64,000 nt of DNA, from the NCBI RefSeq assembly GCF_000247645.1, contig NZ_AHWA01000005.1:310001-374000 (forward strand). Direction: 5' to 3'. Shown here in pieces: positions 25,405-34,817 of this stretch. This DNA is from Salinibacterium sp. PAMC 21357 (lineage in GTDB: Bacteria; Actinomycetota; Actinomycetes; Actinomycetales; Microbacteriaceae). Below the pieces are notes generated by a model, which saw only the letters and a list, made by a program, of their open reading frames with translations, searched no databases and had not been told where the DNA came from. A program made the translations under genes and the position numbers. The stretch's first letter is position 1; each line of letters begins with the position of its first letter.

Positions 25405-26514
25405 ATGACACGAGAACTCTGGTCAGTCGACGCACGAGACCCCCGCAAAGTGTGGGCGGCCATAGTGCCAGCACTCGACGGGTCAGGAGCCGCGATTCTG
25501 CCGCACCCTGCCTCCCCCTCAGGTCTGCCAGAGACCGTGCCAGCGGAAGTCGCCGTCGTCGTCGAAACGAGCGGATCGACCGGCCGACCCAAGCGCGTCA
25601 TGCTGAGTGCTGCCGCGCTGAAGGCGAGTGCTGCGGCATCCGATGAGCTATTGGGCGGGCCAGGCCAATGGCTCTTGGCGGTTCCCGCGCACTATATTGC
25701 GGGCATCAACGTGTTGGCACGTTCGCACTTTGCGGGCACCGTTCCGGTGATGATGTCGCCCAAAGGATTCACTGCCGAGACTTTCGTGGCGGCCGCAACC
25801 GAACTCACCGCTGAGCGACGCTTCACCTCGCTCGTGCCCGTTCAATTAGCCCGACTTCTCGAATCTGAGGATGCCGTTGCGGTGCTCGCGACCTTCACGC
25901 GAATTCTGGTCGGTGGCCAATCGACCCCGCCGACACTCTTGGCGGCGGCCCGCGCTCGCGGAATCACCGTCTCGACAACCTATGGGTCGAGTGAGACCAG
26001 CGGCGGGTGCGTGTGGGATGGTCGGCCGCTGCCCACCGCCCAAATGCGACTCGTGGATGATCGAATCGAACTAGCCGGCCCCATGCTGGCTGTCGGTTAC
26101 CTTGACGACCCCAGGCGCAGCGCATTCTCGTTCCGCGAACACGACGGCACCCGCTGGTATCGCACCGATGATGTCGGCGAGATTGTCGACGGAGTGCTTC
26201 GGGTGCGCGGCCGTGCCGATGACATGATCATCTCCGGCGGAGTCAAGGTTTCGCTGGCTGAAGTAGAGAACGCCGTTCGCGCGTTACCCGGCCAGAGTGC
26301 GGCGGTGGTTGTTGCCGCACCGCATCCTGAATGGGGTGAAGCAGCGGTAGTCATTACGACAGTCTCGATCGATGTTGATGCCGTTCGCCACTCAGTTTCG
26401 GCGCAACTGGGGGCTGCAGCAGCGCCCGCTCGCGTCATGCTGATCGATACGATTCCCCTGCTGACTACAGGAAAACCCGACCGCTTGGCGCTGGCGTCAG
26501 TAGTGCTTAAGTAG
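25405..26514 (+). CDS. menE: o-succinylbenzoate--CoA ligase (AMP-binding)
   Basis: An adenylate-forming enzyme of 369 residues, shorter than typical 450-residue MenE because the N-terminal region is reduced. It has the phosphate loop ETSGSTGRPKRV, the YGSSETSGG motif, the hinge segment WYRTDDVGEI-VDGVLRVRGRADDMI and the C-terminal Lys in TTGKPDRLAL. It activates o-succinylbenzoate with ATP and CoA. It lies 18 bases after menB. Confidence 0.93.
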   Translation: MTRELWSVDARDPRKVWAAIVPALDGSGAAILPHPASPSGLPETVPAEVAVVVETSGSTGRPKRVMLSAAALKASAAASDELLGGPGQWLLAVPAHYIAGINVLARSHFAGTVPVMMSPKGFTAETFVAAATELTAERRFTSLVPVQLARLLESEDAVAVLATFTRILVGGQSTPPTLLAAARARGITVSTTYGSSETSGGCVWDGRPLPTAQMRLVDDRIELAGPMLAVGYLDDPRRSAFSFREHDGTRWYRTDDVGEIVDGVLRVRGRADDMIISGGVKVSLAEVENAVRALPGQSAAVVVAAPHPEWGEAAVVITTVSIDVDAVRHSVSAQLGAAAAPARVMLIDTIPLLTTGKPDRLALASVVLK

Positions 26515-26523
26515 AATCCCACC

Positions 26524-27531
26524 GTGGCCTCTCCTAAACAGCAACGCATCGACCCCAAAACCGTCGCACCGAAATCGAGCACCAATTCGGCAAAGAAAAG
26601 CGGTCGCCCTGGTGGTCGCCCGCCCAAAGCACCCAAGATTGCGAAAGCAACAGCGCGCGATTGGATCAGCGGAGCCCGTATTCAAACGTTGCCGCTGGCC
26701 TTCGCCCCCGTGGCCCTCGGAACCGCAGCCGCCTACGTGCTGCCGCATGAAGAAGATGGGGCTGGCTGGCACTGGTTGCGCGCGCTGCTCTGCCTGATTG
26801 TTGCGGTATCGCTTCAGATCGGTGTCAACTTCGCGAACGACTACTCCGATGGAGTGCGCGGAACCGACAAGAACCGCGTCGGCCCCCGACGCCTCACCGG
26901 CTCGGGTGCTGCTCGACCACGCACCGTCATCACCGTGGCGTTCGTCTGGTTCGGCATCGCCGCTGTGGCCGGGCTCATCATTGTGATCCGCAGCGGACAC
27001 TGGTGGATGCTCGCCGTCGGCGCCCTCGCAATCATCGCCGCCTACTTCTACACCGGTGGCAAGCGACCGTATGGCTACCTCGGCCTTGGCGAAGTGTTTG
27101 TGTTCATCTTCTTCGGGCTCGTCGCGACTGCCGGAACCACCTATGTGCTCGCCGATACCGTGACCTTGGAGTCATGGTTGGCTGCGGTCGCCGTCGGGCT
27201 CTTCGCTGTTGCCACGCTCATGGTCAACAACATCCGCGACATCGACCAAGACAAGGTTGCCGGCAAGCGCACGCTCGCTGTGATGATGGGCAACGTGCCA
27301 TCGCGCGTCTTCTACGTAGTCGCCATGCTTGTGCCGTTCGGCATCTTGGGCGTCTTCACGCTGCTCTACGTGAACGCCTTCTTGGTCTACTTCGTATTGC
27401 TCGTAGCCCTACCGGCATGCGTGATCGTGTTGACCGCCAAATCGGCAGCCGAACTGATCTTGGCACTGCGGCTCACGGGGATGACGGCGCTGCTGTTCGG
27501 CCTAGGGCTCGCTTCAGCGGTCGCTTTCTAG
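26524..27531 (+). CDS. menA: 1,4-dihydroxy-2-naphthoate polyprenyltransferase
   Basis: A UbiA-family membrane prenyltransferase of 335 residues. A basic 40-residue N-terminus precedes about eight helices. The first Asp-rich motif is NFANDYSDGVRGTD, and the second is NNIRDIDQDKVAGKRTLAV. It joins DHNA to the polyprenyl chain made by the synthase encoded at 33.7 kb. GTG 26524 is nine bases after menE. Confidence 0.95.
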   Translation: MASPKQQRIDPKTVAPKSSTNSAKKSGRPGGRPPKAPKIAKATARDWISGARIQTLPLAFAPVALGTAAAYVLPHEEDGAGWHWLRALLCLIVAVSLQIGVNFANDYSDGVRGTDKNRVGPRRLTGSGAARPRTVITVAFVWFGIAAVAGLIIVIRSGHWWMLAVGALAIIAAYFYTGGKRPYGYLGLGEVFVFIFFGLVATAGTTYVLADTVTLESWLAAVAVGLFAVATLMVNNIRDIDQDKVAGKRTLAVMMGNVPSRVFYVVAMLVPFGILGVFTLLYVNAFLVYFVLLVALPACVIVLTAKSAAELILALRLTGMTALLFGLGLASAVAF

Positions 27532-27807
27532 ATCGCGACGCTCGGCGTCGGGTTCTCCGGCGCCGAGTTCTGATTCCGCGTCTTCAGCATCACGGTCGGG
27601 GTCGTGGCTGGGGCCAGCCCGGCGTGCCACGATATCGAGAGCAACAGCATCCCGAAGCTTGCCGAAAAAGATATACGAAATCGCGAATCCGAGAATCGCG
27701 GCGATAAGGGCCGAGAGCCACCATTCCACCTGCGCGACCATCAGCAGTGCAAAGACCGCCGCAAAGATTCCGAGCCGCAAGAGTGAGTAGATGATCCAAG
27801 GTTTCAC
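27514..27807 (-). CDS. DUF4229-type small membrane protein
   Basis: A 97-residue protein with two helices (about 5-25 and 30-50), then a cytoplasmic tail: FFGKLRDAVALDIVARR followed by an acidic, Asp/Glu/Arg-rich end. The layout, with two helices, an L-R-D/E pattern and a charged tail, matches actinobacterial DUF4229 proteins, which commonly sit beside men genes. It overlaps the menA 3' end by 18 bases on the opposite strand. Confidence 0.75.
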   Translation of the reverse strand: MKPWIIYSLLRLGIFAAVFALLMVAQVEWWLSALIAAILGFAISYIFFGKLRDAVALDIVARRAGPSHDPDRDAEDAESELGAGEPDAERRDLESDR

Positions 27808-27861
27808 CGCATCAGTCTAGGCTCGCATCCCGCACGCAGTCTGCGAGCGTAGAATGGGCGC

Positions 27862-28194
27862 ATGCCTCGTCTACTTGTCGTTCTCGCATTCGCGCTAGTC
27901 GCGGTAGACGTGTTCGCCATTGTTGATGTGATCCTCACCGATCGCAGTCGAGTTCGCGCAATGCCTAAGGCGTTGTGGGTACTGGTGATCGTGCTCCTTC
28001 CCGTTATTGGGGTGGTGCTGTGGTTCATGCTTGGCAAGGCACGTAGTGGCAGCGCTGGTCGCACGCGCACGCTTGCCCCCGATGATGACCCCGACTTCTT
28101 GCGCAATATGCGCGCCAAAGAAGAACAAGATGAACGCATTCGCCGCCTTGAACAGGAACTAGCAGATCTCGACGATGACGATAAGACCAACTAG
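27862..28194 (+). CDS. PLDc_N-domain small membrane protein
   Basis: A 110-residue protein with two helices at about 3-24 and 38-57; the segment RAMPKALWVLVIVLLPVIG followed by VLWFMLGK is the PLDc_N signature found at the N-terminus of cardiolipin synthases and in free small proteins. A charged coiled tail (KEEQDERIRRLEQELADL) follows. The C-terminus overlaps menD by 20 bases, so it is co-transcribed with menD. Its role is unknown. Confidence 0.82.
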   Translation: MPRLLVVLAFALVAVDVFAIVDVILTDRSRVRAMPKALWVLVIVLLPVIGVVLWFMLGKARSGSAGRTRTLAPDDDPDFLRNMRAKEEQDERIRRLEQELADLDDDDKTN

Positions 28195-29890
28195 CTCTCC
28201 GGCCACTAATTTCTCGGTAGCCCTTCTCGAAGAGTTCGTTCGTCTCGGCGTTCGAGACATTGTGGTGAGTCCCGGTTCGCGCTCGCAGGCACTCGCGCTT
28301 GCTGCTGCCGAATTTGAGAAGCAGGGTTTGTTGCGCTTGCGGGTGCGCATTGACGAACGAGTTGGCGCATTTCTCGCGCTGGGTCTTGCTGTCGAGACCG
28401 GGCTTCCTGTTCTGGTCGTCACGACCTCAGGCACGGCGGTCGCCAACCTGCACCCTGCGGTGCTCGAGGCGCACCATTCGGCGGTTCCCCTGATCATCAT
28501 CAGCGCCGATCGCCCCGATTCCTTGCGGGGAATTGGCTCTAATCAGACCACCCAGCAGCCCGGTATCTTCGGCACCGCAGTGCATCAAACGTGGGATGTC
28601 GAAGCGCCAACGGGTGCTGCTGGAGAGATGGATGCTGCAGCACAGCTTGCCCGCGACGCCGTCGCCGCGGTCCATGGCCCCGTGCACCTTAACCTCTCCT
28701 TCGACGAGCCGCTATCGGCACCTTTCGCGTGGCAGCCGTCGGCGGTAGACGTGGCCCCCGAGGTGTCGGCCCCCAGCGAACCTCCGTTCCCTGACTTGTT
28801 TAGCGATCTTGATTCCGCGGTGGAATCACCCACTGAGCAGTCGCCAGAAGCGCCAACGAAGATTGCGTTGAGCCCTTCCCCTGCCACCGTGGTCATTGCC
28901 GGTACGGGCGCTGGCCCACGGGCTGAGCAAGTTGCCCGCGAGCTCGGTGCTCCCTTGATTGCTGAGGCAGCCAGTGGCGCCCACTTCGGGCCCAACCTCG
29001 TTGTTGCCTATCGCGAGCTGCTCAACGCCGCCAACTTTGGTGACCGGGTGGCGCGCGTTATTGTCTTCGGACACCCCACGTTGAGTCGGGAGATTCCGGC
29101 GCTGATTCAGCGACCCGGCGTTCAGACCATCGTGGTGCGGCATCCGTCTGCCGACGATTACAACCCTGGTCGTTGCGTTCGGCTCTTCGTCGACGAAGTT
29201 TCTGTATCGGGCGAGCCCACTGACCGGGCGTGGCTCGGTCGCTGGGTATCCTCAAGCCGCCAGTTGCTCGAGACCGAAAGCATTGCCCCCGATATTGAGG
29301 CGGATGCTGGCACTCACGCCAAGTCGGAGCTCGCGATTGTGCGCACCCCCGTCGACCGTCGCATGCTCGCTGAGGCTGTATGGCGAGCTACGTGGCCCCA
29401 CGACCGACTGGTTCTTGGTGCTTCGCGATTGATCCGAGAAGTAGACCGTGTTGTGCCCGGCAAGAAGATTCCGGTGCACGCCAATCGTGGGCTGGCCGGA
29501 ATCGACGGAACAATTTCTACCGCGTTGGGAATCGCCCTCGCCAGCCAGGCCGAGCCGGGCAACCAGGGAGTCACCCGAGTACTGCTCGGCGACCTCGCGA
29601 TTTTCCACGATATTGGGGCCCTCATGTTTGGTGTGGGGGAGCCCCGCCCGCGCATCCAAGTCATTGTTGGTAACGATGATGGCGGCACCATTTTTGATGT
29701 GCTTGAAGTTGCGAACCAGGCTGGCGACAGCTTCGATCGCGTCTTGTTGACTCAGCAAAACGCCTCCATCGAGGCGCTCGCGGTTGCTTATGGCTGGCGC
29801 TATGTTCGGGCATCGACGCGCGGCGAACTCGATCAGGCACTGTCGGCTCATCCTGAGCCGACCATCATCGAAGTTCCACTGCCGCGTTAG
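28175..29890 (+). CDS. menD: SEPHCHC synthase (menaquinone ThDP enzyme)
   Basis: A thiamine-diphosphate enzyme of 571 residues that adds 2-oxoglutarate-derived succinic semialdehyde to isochorismate. It has VSPGSRSQ and the catalytic Glu region RIDERVGAFLALG near the N-terminus, TSGTAVANLHPAVLEA, and the Mg-ThDP segment GDLAIFHDIGALM-(x)-VGNDDGGTIFDVL near the end. The ATG at 28175 overlaps the small membrane protein gene. The length is standard. Confidence 0.96.
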   Translation: MTIRPTSSPATNFSVALLEEFVRLGVRDIVVSPGSRSQALALAAAEFEKQGLLRLRVRIDERVGAFLALGLAVETGLPVLVVTTSGTAVANLHPAVLEAHHSAVPLIIISADRPDSLRGIGSNQTTQQPGIFGTAVHQTWDVEAPTGAAGEMDAAAQLARDAVAAVHGPVHLNLSFDEPLSAPFAWQPSAVDVAPEVSAPSEPPFPDLFSDLDSAVESPTEQSPEAPTKIALSPSPATVVIAGTGAGPRAEQVARELGAPLIAEAASGAHFGPNLVVAYRELLNAANFGDRVARVIVFGHPTLSREIPALIQRPGVQTIVVRHPSADDYNPGRCVRLFVDEVSVSGEPTDRAWLGRWVSSSRQLLETESIAPDIEADAGTHAKSELAIVRTPVDRRMLAEAVWRATWPHDRLVLGASRLIREVDRVVPGKKIPVHANRGLAGIDGTISTALGIALASQAEPGNQGVTRVLLGDLAIFHDIGALMFGVGEPRPRIQVIVGNDDGGTIFDVLEVANQAGDSFDRVLLTQQNASIEALAVAYGWRYVRASTRGELDQALSAHPEPTIIEVPLPR

Positions 29891-29988
29891 GTGCAGCCGC
29901 ACTAGGCGCTGCCGTTGCCGGGCTCGTGCGCTAATTCGTGCCTGAGATTTTCTGAACTCGGCGGTGCACGCGGACTAGCCTTGAGCGC

Positions 29989-30813
29989 ATGAGCACTCTC
30001 TCTCCTGTCACTGCCGATTTTGAGCTTGCCGGTATCGATCCTTCGTCGACTCCCAGTTTTGAGGGCGGCAAGAAAGATGCCGAGAAACAGTTGTCGCGAA
30101 ACGCTAAGCGATTGGCGGCGCTACAAGAGCGCCTCTTCGCTGAGAGCAAGTTTGGTGGCGAGCGCCGAGTGTTGCTGGTGTTGCAGGCCATGGACACGGC
30201 GGGCAAGGGCGGCATCCTGCGTCACGTAATTGGTGGCGTCGACCCCCAAGGCGTGCAGATTCATGCGTTCAAGGCGCCAACGGAGGAAGAAAAGTCGCAT
30301 GACTTTTTGTGGCGCATCCGAAAGGAGCTGCCGACCGCGGGCAACATTGGAGTCTTCGATCGCTCGCACTATGAAGATGTGCTGATTCACCGAGTGCGTG
30401 GATTCTCCACCCCCGAGACCATCGAAGAGCGCTACGGAATCATTGAAGAGTTCGAGAATGAACTTGTTGCGCAGGGCACCACTGTGATCAAGGTCATGCT
30501 GCACATCAGTGCCGAAGAGCAGAAAGAGCGACTGCAAGAGCGACTTGATCGCCCAGAAAAACACTGGAAGTACAACCCCGGCGATGTGGATGAGCGCTTG
30601 CTGTGGGCTGACTACCAGCAGGCTTACGAGATCGCACTTCAGCGCACGACTACTGACGCTGCGCCTTGGTATGTGGTTCCGGCTAACCACAAGTGGTACG
30701 CCCGGCTAGCGGTTCAGCAACTGCTGTTGGAGGCGCTGGAGGCGATGGATCTGCAATGGCCGGGCGCTGACTACGACGTTGAGGCGGAGAAGAGGCGGCT
30801 GGCTGCCAGCTAG
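29989..30813 (+). CDS. PPK2-family polyphosphate kinase
   Basis: A 274-residue kinase that transfers phosphate between polyphosphate and nucleotides. Walker A is AMDTAGKGG (about 66-74), Walker B is GVFDRSHYEDVLIHRV (about 117-132), and the lid contains LDRPEKHWKYNPGDVDER. Class I members phosphorylate ADP or GDP, class II AMP; the sequence alone does not decide here. The next regions on both sides are unrelated genes. ATG 29989 gives the usual N-terminus. Confidence 0.92.
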   Translation: MSTLSPVTADFELAGIDPSSTPSFEGGKKDAEKQLSRNAKRLAALQERLFAESKFGGERRVLLVLQAMDTAGKGGILRHVIGGVDPQGVQIHAFKAPTEEEKSHDFLWRIRKELPTAGNIGVFDRSHYEDVLIHRVRGFSTPETIEERYGIIEEFENELVAQGTTVIKVMLHISAEEQKERLQERLDRPEKHWKYNPGDVDERLLWADYQQAYEIALQRTTTDAAPWYVVPANHKWYARLAVQQLLLEALEAMDLQWPGADYDVEAEKRRLAAS

Positions 30814-30861
30814 CGGGCACGATAAAGGTGGGGACAAAATATTCTGTTCACGGGGCTGCGC

Positions 30862-30960
30862 GTGAAGGATATTCTCAATAAGGTTGCTCGCGCCCTAGAT
30901 GCGGCAGCCCGCGATTATGCAGAGGTAGAGAAGACAAATGAGTCCCGCTGGCCGCACTGA
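30862..30960 (+). CDS. possible 32-residue peptide upstream of the 30.9-kb gene
   Basis: A short GTG-initiated frame encoding an amphipathic helix-like peptide (MKDILNKVARALDAAARDYA and a 12-residue tail). Its end overlaps the start of the next gene by 23 bases, as a coupled leader or small gene would. There is no clear ribosome site, and it may be noncoding 5' leader. Confidence 0.3.
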   Translation: MKDILNKVARALDAAARDYAEVEKTNESRWPH

Positions 30961-31423
30961 TTCTATTGAGCATTATCCCGCCCGTTCGATGGAGGTGTCG
31001 TTAGGGCCCGCGTCGGTGCACGAGGTCGTCCTGGCGGCGATGACACGCCACCGGTACCGTCTTCACGGCGATGTTGCTGCCGGGGTGGGTATCTACCGAA
31101 TCGGGTCTGCCGCGAGGGAATTTCTCAATCAGGTGCTGCCTGTTGAGATATTTTCTACCATGGCGGGAAAGCCGCACGGCTCGGCAGAGATTGCGGCCTG
31201 GACTGTTCCTGTGCCTGGAGGGGTGCGGCTGACGCTAAGCCTTCGTACCGGGTTCCCTCACGCTGTGGTCGTGCGCGCTGTTGCTGCTGAACTCATCGAT
31301 GAGTTTCGTGCCAATGGAGTTTTGATTCAGGCGAGTGAACCGTTCACGGGGCTCGATCTGCCACCTGAATCGCCCGGGCGCCCCAAGAACGTGCCCAGGG
31401 GAAGGCGCGCTCAGTCGGATTAG
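30938..31423 (+). CDS. hypothetical protein
   Basis: A 161-residue soluble protein with no signal peptide or membrane helix. A central region (about 20-125) alternates strands and helices (VVLAAMTRHRYRLHGDV; SAEIAAWTVPVPGGVRLTLSLRT) and the C-terminus is basic and disordered (PGRPKNVPRGRRAQSD). No family is recognised. The fold pattern could suit a SRPBCC-like or ferredoxin-like domain, but this is not supported by any motif. It is convergent with menF. Confidence 0.5.
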   Translation: MSPAGRTDSIEHYPARSMEVSLGPASVHEVVLAAMTRHRYRLHGDVAAGVGIYRIGSAAREFLNQVLPVEIFSTMAGKPHGSAEIAAWTVPVPGGVRLTLSLRTGFPHAVVVRAVAAELIDEFRANGVLIQASEPFTGLDLPPESPGRPKNVPRGRRAQSD

Positions 31424-31482
31424 GGCCGGATGCAGTTCTCGCGAACGCTAGCTGTGCGAGATACCCGCAGAAGACCAGACTC

Positions 31483-32736
31483 TTAGCCGAACGCTTCGAT
31501 AATCGGGCGAAACTTCAGCGCGGTCTCCGCCAGTTCCTTCTTCGGGTCTGAGCCCGCAACGATGCCGGCACCGGCATACGCCGTGATGTTCGTGCCGTCG
31601 ACTTGCGCACAGCGCAACGCCACCGCCCATTCTCCGTTGCCGTTCGCATCCACCCAGCCAACCGGCCCGGCGTAACGACCGCGGTCAAAACCTTCAAGCT
31701 CGTCGATGATGCGAATCGCGGCCGGTGTTGGGGTGCCCGCCACCGCTGCAGTCGGGTGAAGAACGGCCACGAGATCGAGCGCACTTGAACGTTCGGTCAG
31801 CTGCCCCTCGATGTCGGTCGCGAGGTGCCACAGGTTCGGCAATTGCAGGGCGAACGGTGAGGATGCCGCAAACAGTTCACTGCTCAGCGGCAGCAGGGCA
31901 TCCATCACGCTGGCAAGCGCGAGCGCATGTTCTTTCTGATCTTTAGCGGAGCTCGCGAGGGTTGAGGCTGCTCGCCCATCGGAGATGCGGTCATCGCCGC
32001 GCGCTGCACTGCCGGCGAGAACACGGGCGCTCACGGCGCCATTCTGAACGCGCACGAGAGTTTCGGGGCTCGAGCCGATAAGGCCATCGACGGCAAAAGT
32101 GAAGGTATCGGGATAGCAGGCCGCCAGGGCATCGATGGGCACTCGCAGATCGGCGTTGGCGGGCAAGGAGCCCCTTTGATCCCGGGCGATTACGAGTTTC
32201 GCGGCATGACCTTTCGAGATTTCGCGCAGTGCTGCTTTTACGGTCGAGGTGAACCCTTTGGGGCTCATTTCGCCTGGCGCGAATGACAGGTGCACTGGAT
32301 CACCGAGGGCAGTGCGCGGAATGCTGGCGATGAGATCGGTCGTGTCGGGCAGTCCGCTCACTTCACCGCTGGTTATGGAGGTCACCCACTGGATGCCGTC
32401 GCGGCTGCCGATGATGATGCGGGGCACGATAAGCACACTGACTGCGGCGGACGAATCGGCAAAGGCAAAGCTGCCGAATGCTACGAGCCCGGTGCCGGCG
32501 CGTTTAACGCTGTCGTGCACTACAGCGGTGCGAGAAAGTTCGTTCCACGCTGCGGTGGCTTCGGAAAATCGGTTGGCGCCGTGGAATTCGAGGCGGAGTA
32601 GTTCGCCGATTCCGACGATTCCGTCACCATTGCGCACAAACGCGAGGGGGTGGTCGGGCGCGATCCAGTCAAGGATGCGGTCTACCGCGCCACTGGGGCG
32701 CGTAACAATGCTGAGCGGTTCGCGCGGGCTAGTCAT
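31483..32736 (-). CDS. menF: isochorismate synthase
   Basis: A chorismate-binding enzyme of 417 residues that converts chorismate to isochorismate, the entry step of menaquinone synthesis. Family segments are KLVIARDQ, FTFAVDGLIGSSPETLVRV, VLAGSAARGDD, LHPTAAVAGTPTPAAI (catalytic and Mg ligands) and GRYAGPVGWVDANGNGEWAVALR. It is a menaquinone-specific isochorismate synthase rather than anthranilate synthase by gene context. It diverges from menG with about 130 bases between. Confidence 0.94.
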   Translation of the reverse strand: MTSPREPLSIVTRPSGAVDRILDWIAPDHPLAFVRNGDGIVGIGELLRLEFHGANRFSEATAAWNELSRTAVVHDSVKRAGTGLVAFGSFAFADSSAAVSVLIVPRIIIGSRDGIQWVTSITSGEVSGLPDTTDLIASIPRTALGDPVHLSFAPGEMSPKGFTSTVKAALREISKGHAAKLVIARDQRGSLPANADLRVPIDALAACYPDTFTFAVDGLIGSSPETLVRVQNGAVSARVLAGSAARGDDRISDGRAASTLASSAKDQKEHALALASVMDALLPLSSELFAASSPFALQLPNLWHLATDIEGQLTERSSALDLVAVLHPTAAVAGTPTPAAIRIIDELEGFDRGRYAGPVGWVDANGNGEWAVALRCAQVDGTNITAYAGAGIVAGSDPKKELAETALKFRPIIEAFG

Positions 32737-32864
32737 CGCAATCGTCTGTTTTATGGTCGGGTACGGGCTGTAGGGGAGCCCAATTATGCCTCACAACTAT
32801 CAGAGTACCTGTCAGTTGCCGCGAAGGAAGTGAGCATCTGGTCAGAGCGCCCTAGACTGATGGG

Positions 32865-33665
32865 GTGGGTAAGGCAGACATGAATAAGCGACCGGACGAC
32901 GTGGCCGGAATGTTTGACGGTGTCGCAAAACATTACGACCGCACAAACACGGTTTTGTCGGCCGGAAACGCGGTGCTGTGGCGGGCTGCCACGGTGCGCG
33001 CTATTGCGCCGGCAGCGGGCGAACGCATCCTCGATATTGCGTCGGGCACTGGCACAAGTTCAGCGGCTCTTCACCGCAACGGTGCCAGAGTTGTTGGCCT
33101 CGACTTTTCTACAGGCATGGTCGAGCAGGCTCGCAAGCGTCACAAGAAGATCGAGTTTGTTCAGGGCGATGCTGAGCAGCTGCCTTTTGGTGACAACGAG
33201 TTCGACGCCGTGACGATCAGTTTTGGGCTGCGCAACATCAATGACCCCCGCGCCGCTCTCTCAGAGATGTTCCGAGTTCTCAAGCCTGGTGGTCGTCTCG
33301 TGATCACCGAATTCTCTAAGCCTCCGGTTGCCATTGTGCGTGCCGGGTACTTCACTTACTTGAACCGGGTCATGCCGATCATTGCTGACCGCACGAGTTC
33401 GAACCCTGAGGCCTACACGTACCTTGCAGAGTCGATTCGTGAATGGCCAGATCAGGGTGAGCTCAGCCAGTGGATTCGTGCTGCTGGTTTCACCAGGGTC
33501 GCATACCGCAATCTCACGGCGGGCATCGTTGCTATGCACCGCGGCCACAAGCCTGTCGATGAAACTGTGCTCGCTTCGGTCGCCAAGCGCAAAGATCTCG
33601 CCACTCGGCCCATCAAGACCATCAGGACCCCCAAGACCCCCAAAGACGCCACACCGAAGCCGTAG
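32865..33665 (+). CDS. menG: demethylmenaquinone methyltransferase
   Basis: A UbiE/MenG SAM-dependent methyltransferase of 266 residues that performs the last step of menaquinone synthesis. Motif I is ILDIASGTGTSSAAL, then VVGLDFSTGM, VQGDAEQLPF and the UbiE signature VTISFGLRNINDP. GTG 32865 gives the usual actinobacterial N-terminus (GKADMNKRPDDVAGMFD); ATG 32880 has a somewhat better ribosome site and cannot be excluded. A basic Pro/Lys/Thr tail ends the protein. Confidence 0.94.
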   Translation: MGKADMNKRPDDVAGMFDGVAKHYDRTNTVLSAGNAVLWRAATVRAIAPAAGERILDIASGTGTSSAALHRNGARVVGLDFSTGMVEQARKRHKKIEFVQGDAEQLPFGDNEFDAVTISFGLRNINDPRAALSEMFRVLKPGGRLVITEFSKPPVAIVRAGYFTYLNRVMPIIADRTSSNPEAYTYLAESIREWPDQGELSQWIRAAGFTRVAYRNLTAGIVAMHRGHKPVDETVLASVAKRKDLATRPIKTIRTPKTPKDATPKP

Positions 33666-33691
33666 CGCTTCGCAAAAGAAACCGGTTGATA

Positions 33692-34768
33692 GTGAACCCG
33701 AGCGTTCCTTCTGCTCGCCGCAGCAACACCCTGAGTTCCTCTCTGGGGCTGGGCGAAAAGCTTTTTGCCTCTAGCGATGAGCGCCGCTTTGCTGCCGCGA
33801 TTGAAGAAGGTCTCGAGCAGGTTGAAGCCGGTCTTCTTGCGCACATGAAGTTCGCTGATGACATTGCGGATGCCACGAGCCGTTACTTGCTTGAGGCTGG
33901 TGGCAAGCGGGTGCGTCCCGTTCTCGCGCTGCTCACCGCTCAGCTGGGTTCTGGCAATAATCCAAACGTGGTGACGGCCGCGCAGGCCGTGGAAATCACT
34001 CACCTGGCTTCGCTGTACCACGACGATGTTATGGATGAGGCGCAGCTGCGCCGCGGCGTGCCCAGCGCACAAAACGTGTGGGGAAACTCGGTCGCGATCC
34101 TGACGGGTGATCTGTTGTTTGCGCGGGCGAGCAAGCTCGTTGCGGGCCTCGGCAAAGACGTGCTGATGTTGCAGGCGAACACCTTTGAGCGATTGTGCCT
34201 TGGACAGCTTCACGAAACTCTGGGCCCGAAGCCTGGTGAGAATCCGGTCGACCACTACCTTCAGGTGCTGGCAGATAAGACCGGGTCGCTCATCGCTGCG
34301 GCGGCCGAAGTCGGCGTCATGTTGTCTAATGCGCCAGAAGAATACACGGTGCCCGTGCGCGATTTCGGGGAGAAAGTTGGCGTCGCCTTCCAACTCATCG
34401 ACGACGTCATCGACCTTTCTGGCGAGACCGGCAAGACGGGCAAGAAGGCCGGCACTGACCTGCGCAGCGGTGTTGCTACGTTGCCGCTGTTGTTCCTGCG
34501 CGAGCTGGCCACAACAGACAGCGATGCCGCCGATTTGCTGACGCGCATTGAGCGTGATGTCAACGCCAACTTCTATGGCGAAGGCGATGATGCTGCACTG
34601 GATGCCGCAGTGACCGAACTGCGGGAGCACTCGGTTACGAAGAAGACTTTGGATGAGGCTCGTCGCTGGGGCCGTGAAGCGGTTGCTGCTCTCGCGCCGC
34701 TTCCTGATGGCCCTGTCAAGAAAGCCCTGACGCGTTTCGCCGAGAGTGTTGTTGAACGCTCTAACTAG
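33692..34768 (+). CDS. polyprenyl diphosphate synthase (menaquinone side chain)
   Basis: A trans-isoprenyl diphosphate synthase of 358 residues. The first Asp-rich motif is HDDVMD within LASLYHDDVMDEAQLRRG, the second is FQLIDDVIDLSG, and KRVRPVLALL precedes them. Its position after menG points to making the menaquinone tail (hepta- to nonaprenyl); the small residues before the first motif fit a long product. GTG 33692 is preferred over TTG 33686. It is 26 bases from menG. Confidence 0.92.
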   Translation: MNPSVPSARRSNTLSSSLGLGEKLFASSDERRFAAAIEEGLEQVEAGLLAHMKFADDIADATSRYLLEAGGKRVRPVLALLTAQLGSGNNPNVVTAAQAVEITHLASLYHDDVMDEAQLRRGVPSAQNVWGNSVAILTGDLLFARASKLVAGLGKDVLMLQANTFERLCLGQLHETLGPKPGENPVDHYLQVLADKTGSLIAAAAEVGVMLSNAPEEYTVPVRDFGEKVGVAFQLIDDVIDLSGETGKTGKKAGTDLRSGVATLPLLFLRELATTDSDAADLLTRIERDVNANFYGEGDDAALDAAVTELREHSVTKKTLDEARRWGREAVAALAPLPDGPVKKALTRFAESVVERSN

Positions 34769-34817
34769 CACTCCCTACTCGCCCGCGCTGCCTCGAGATG
34801 AACGGAAACTACAGCCG

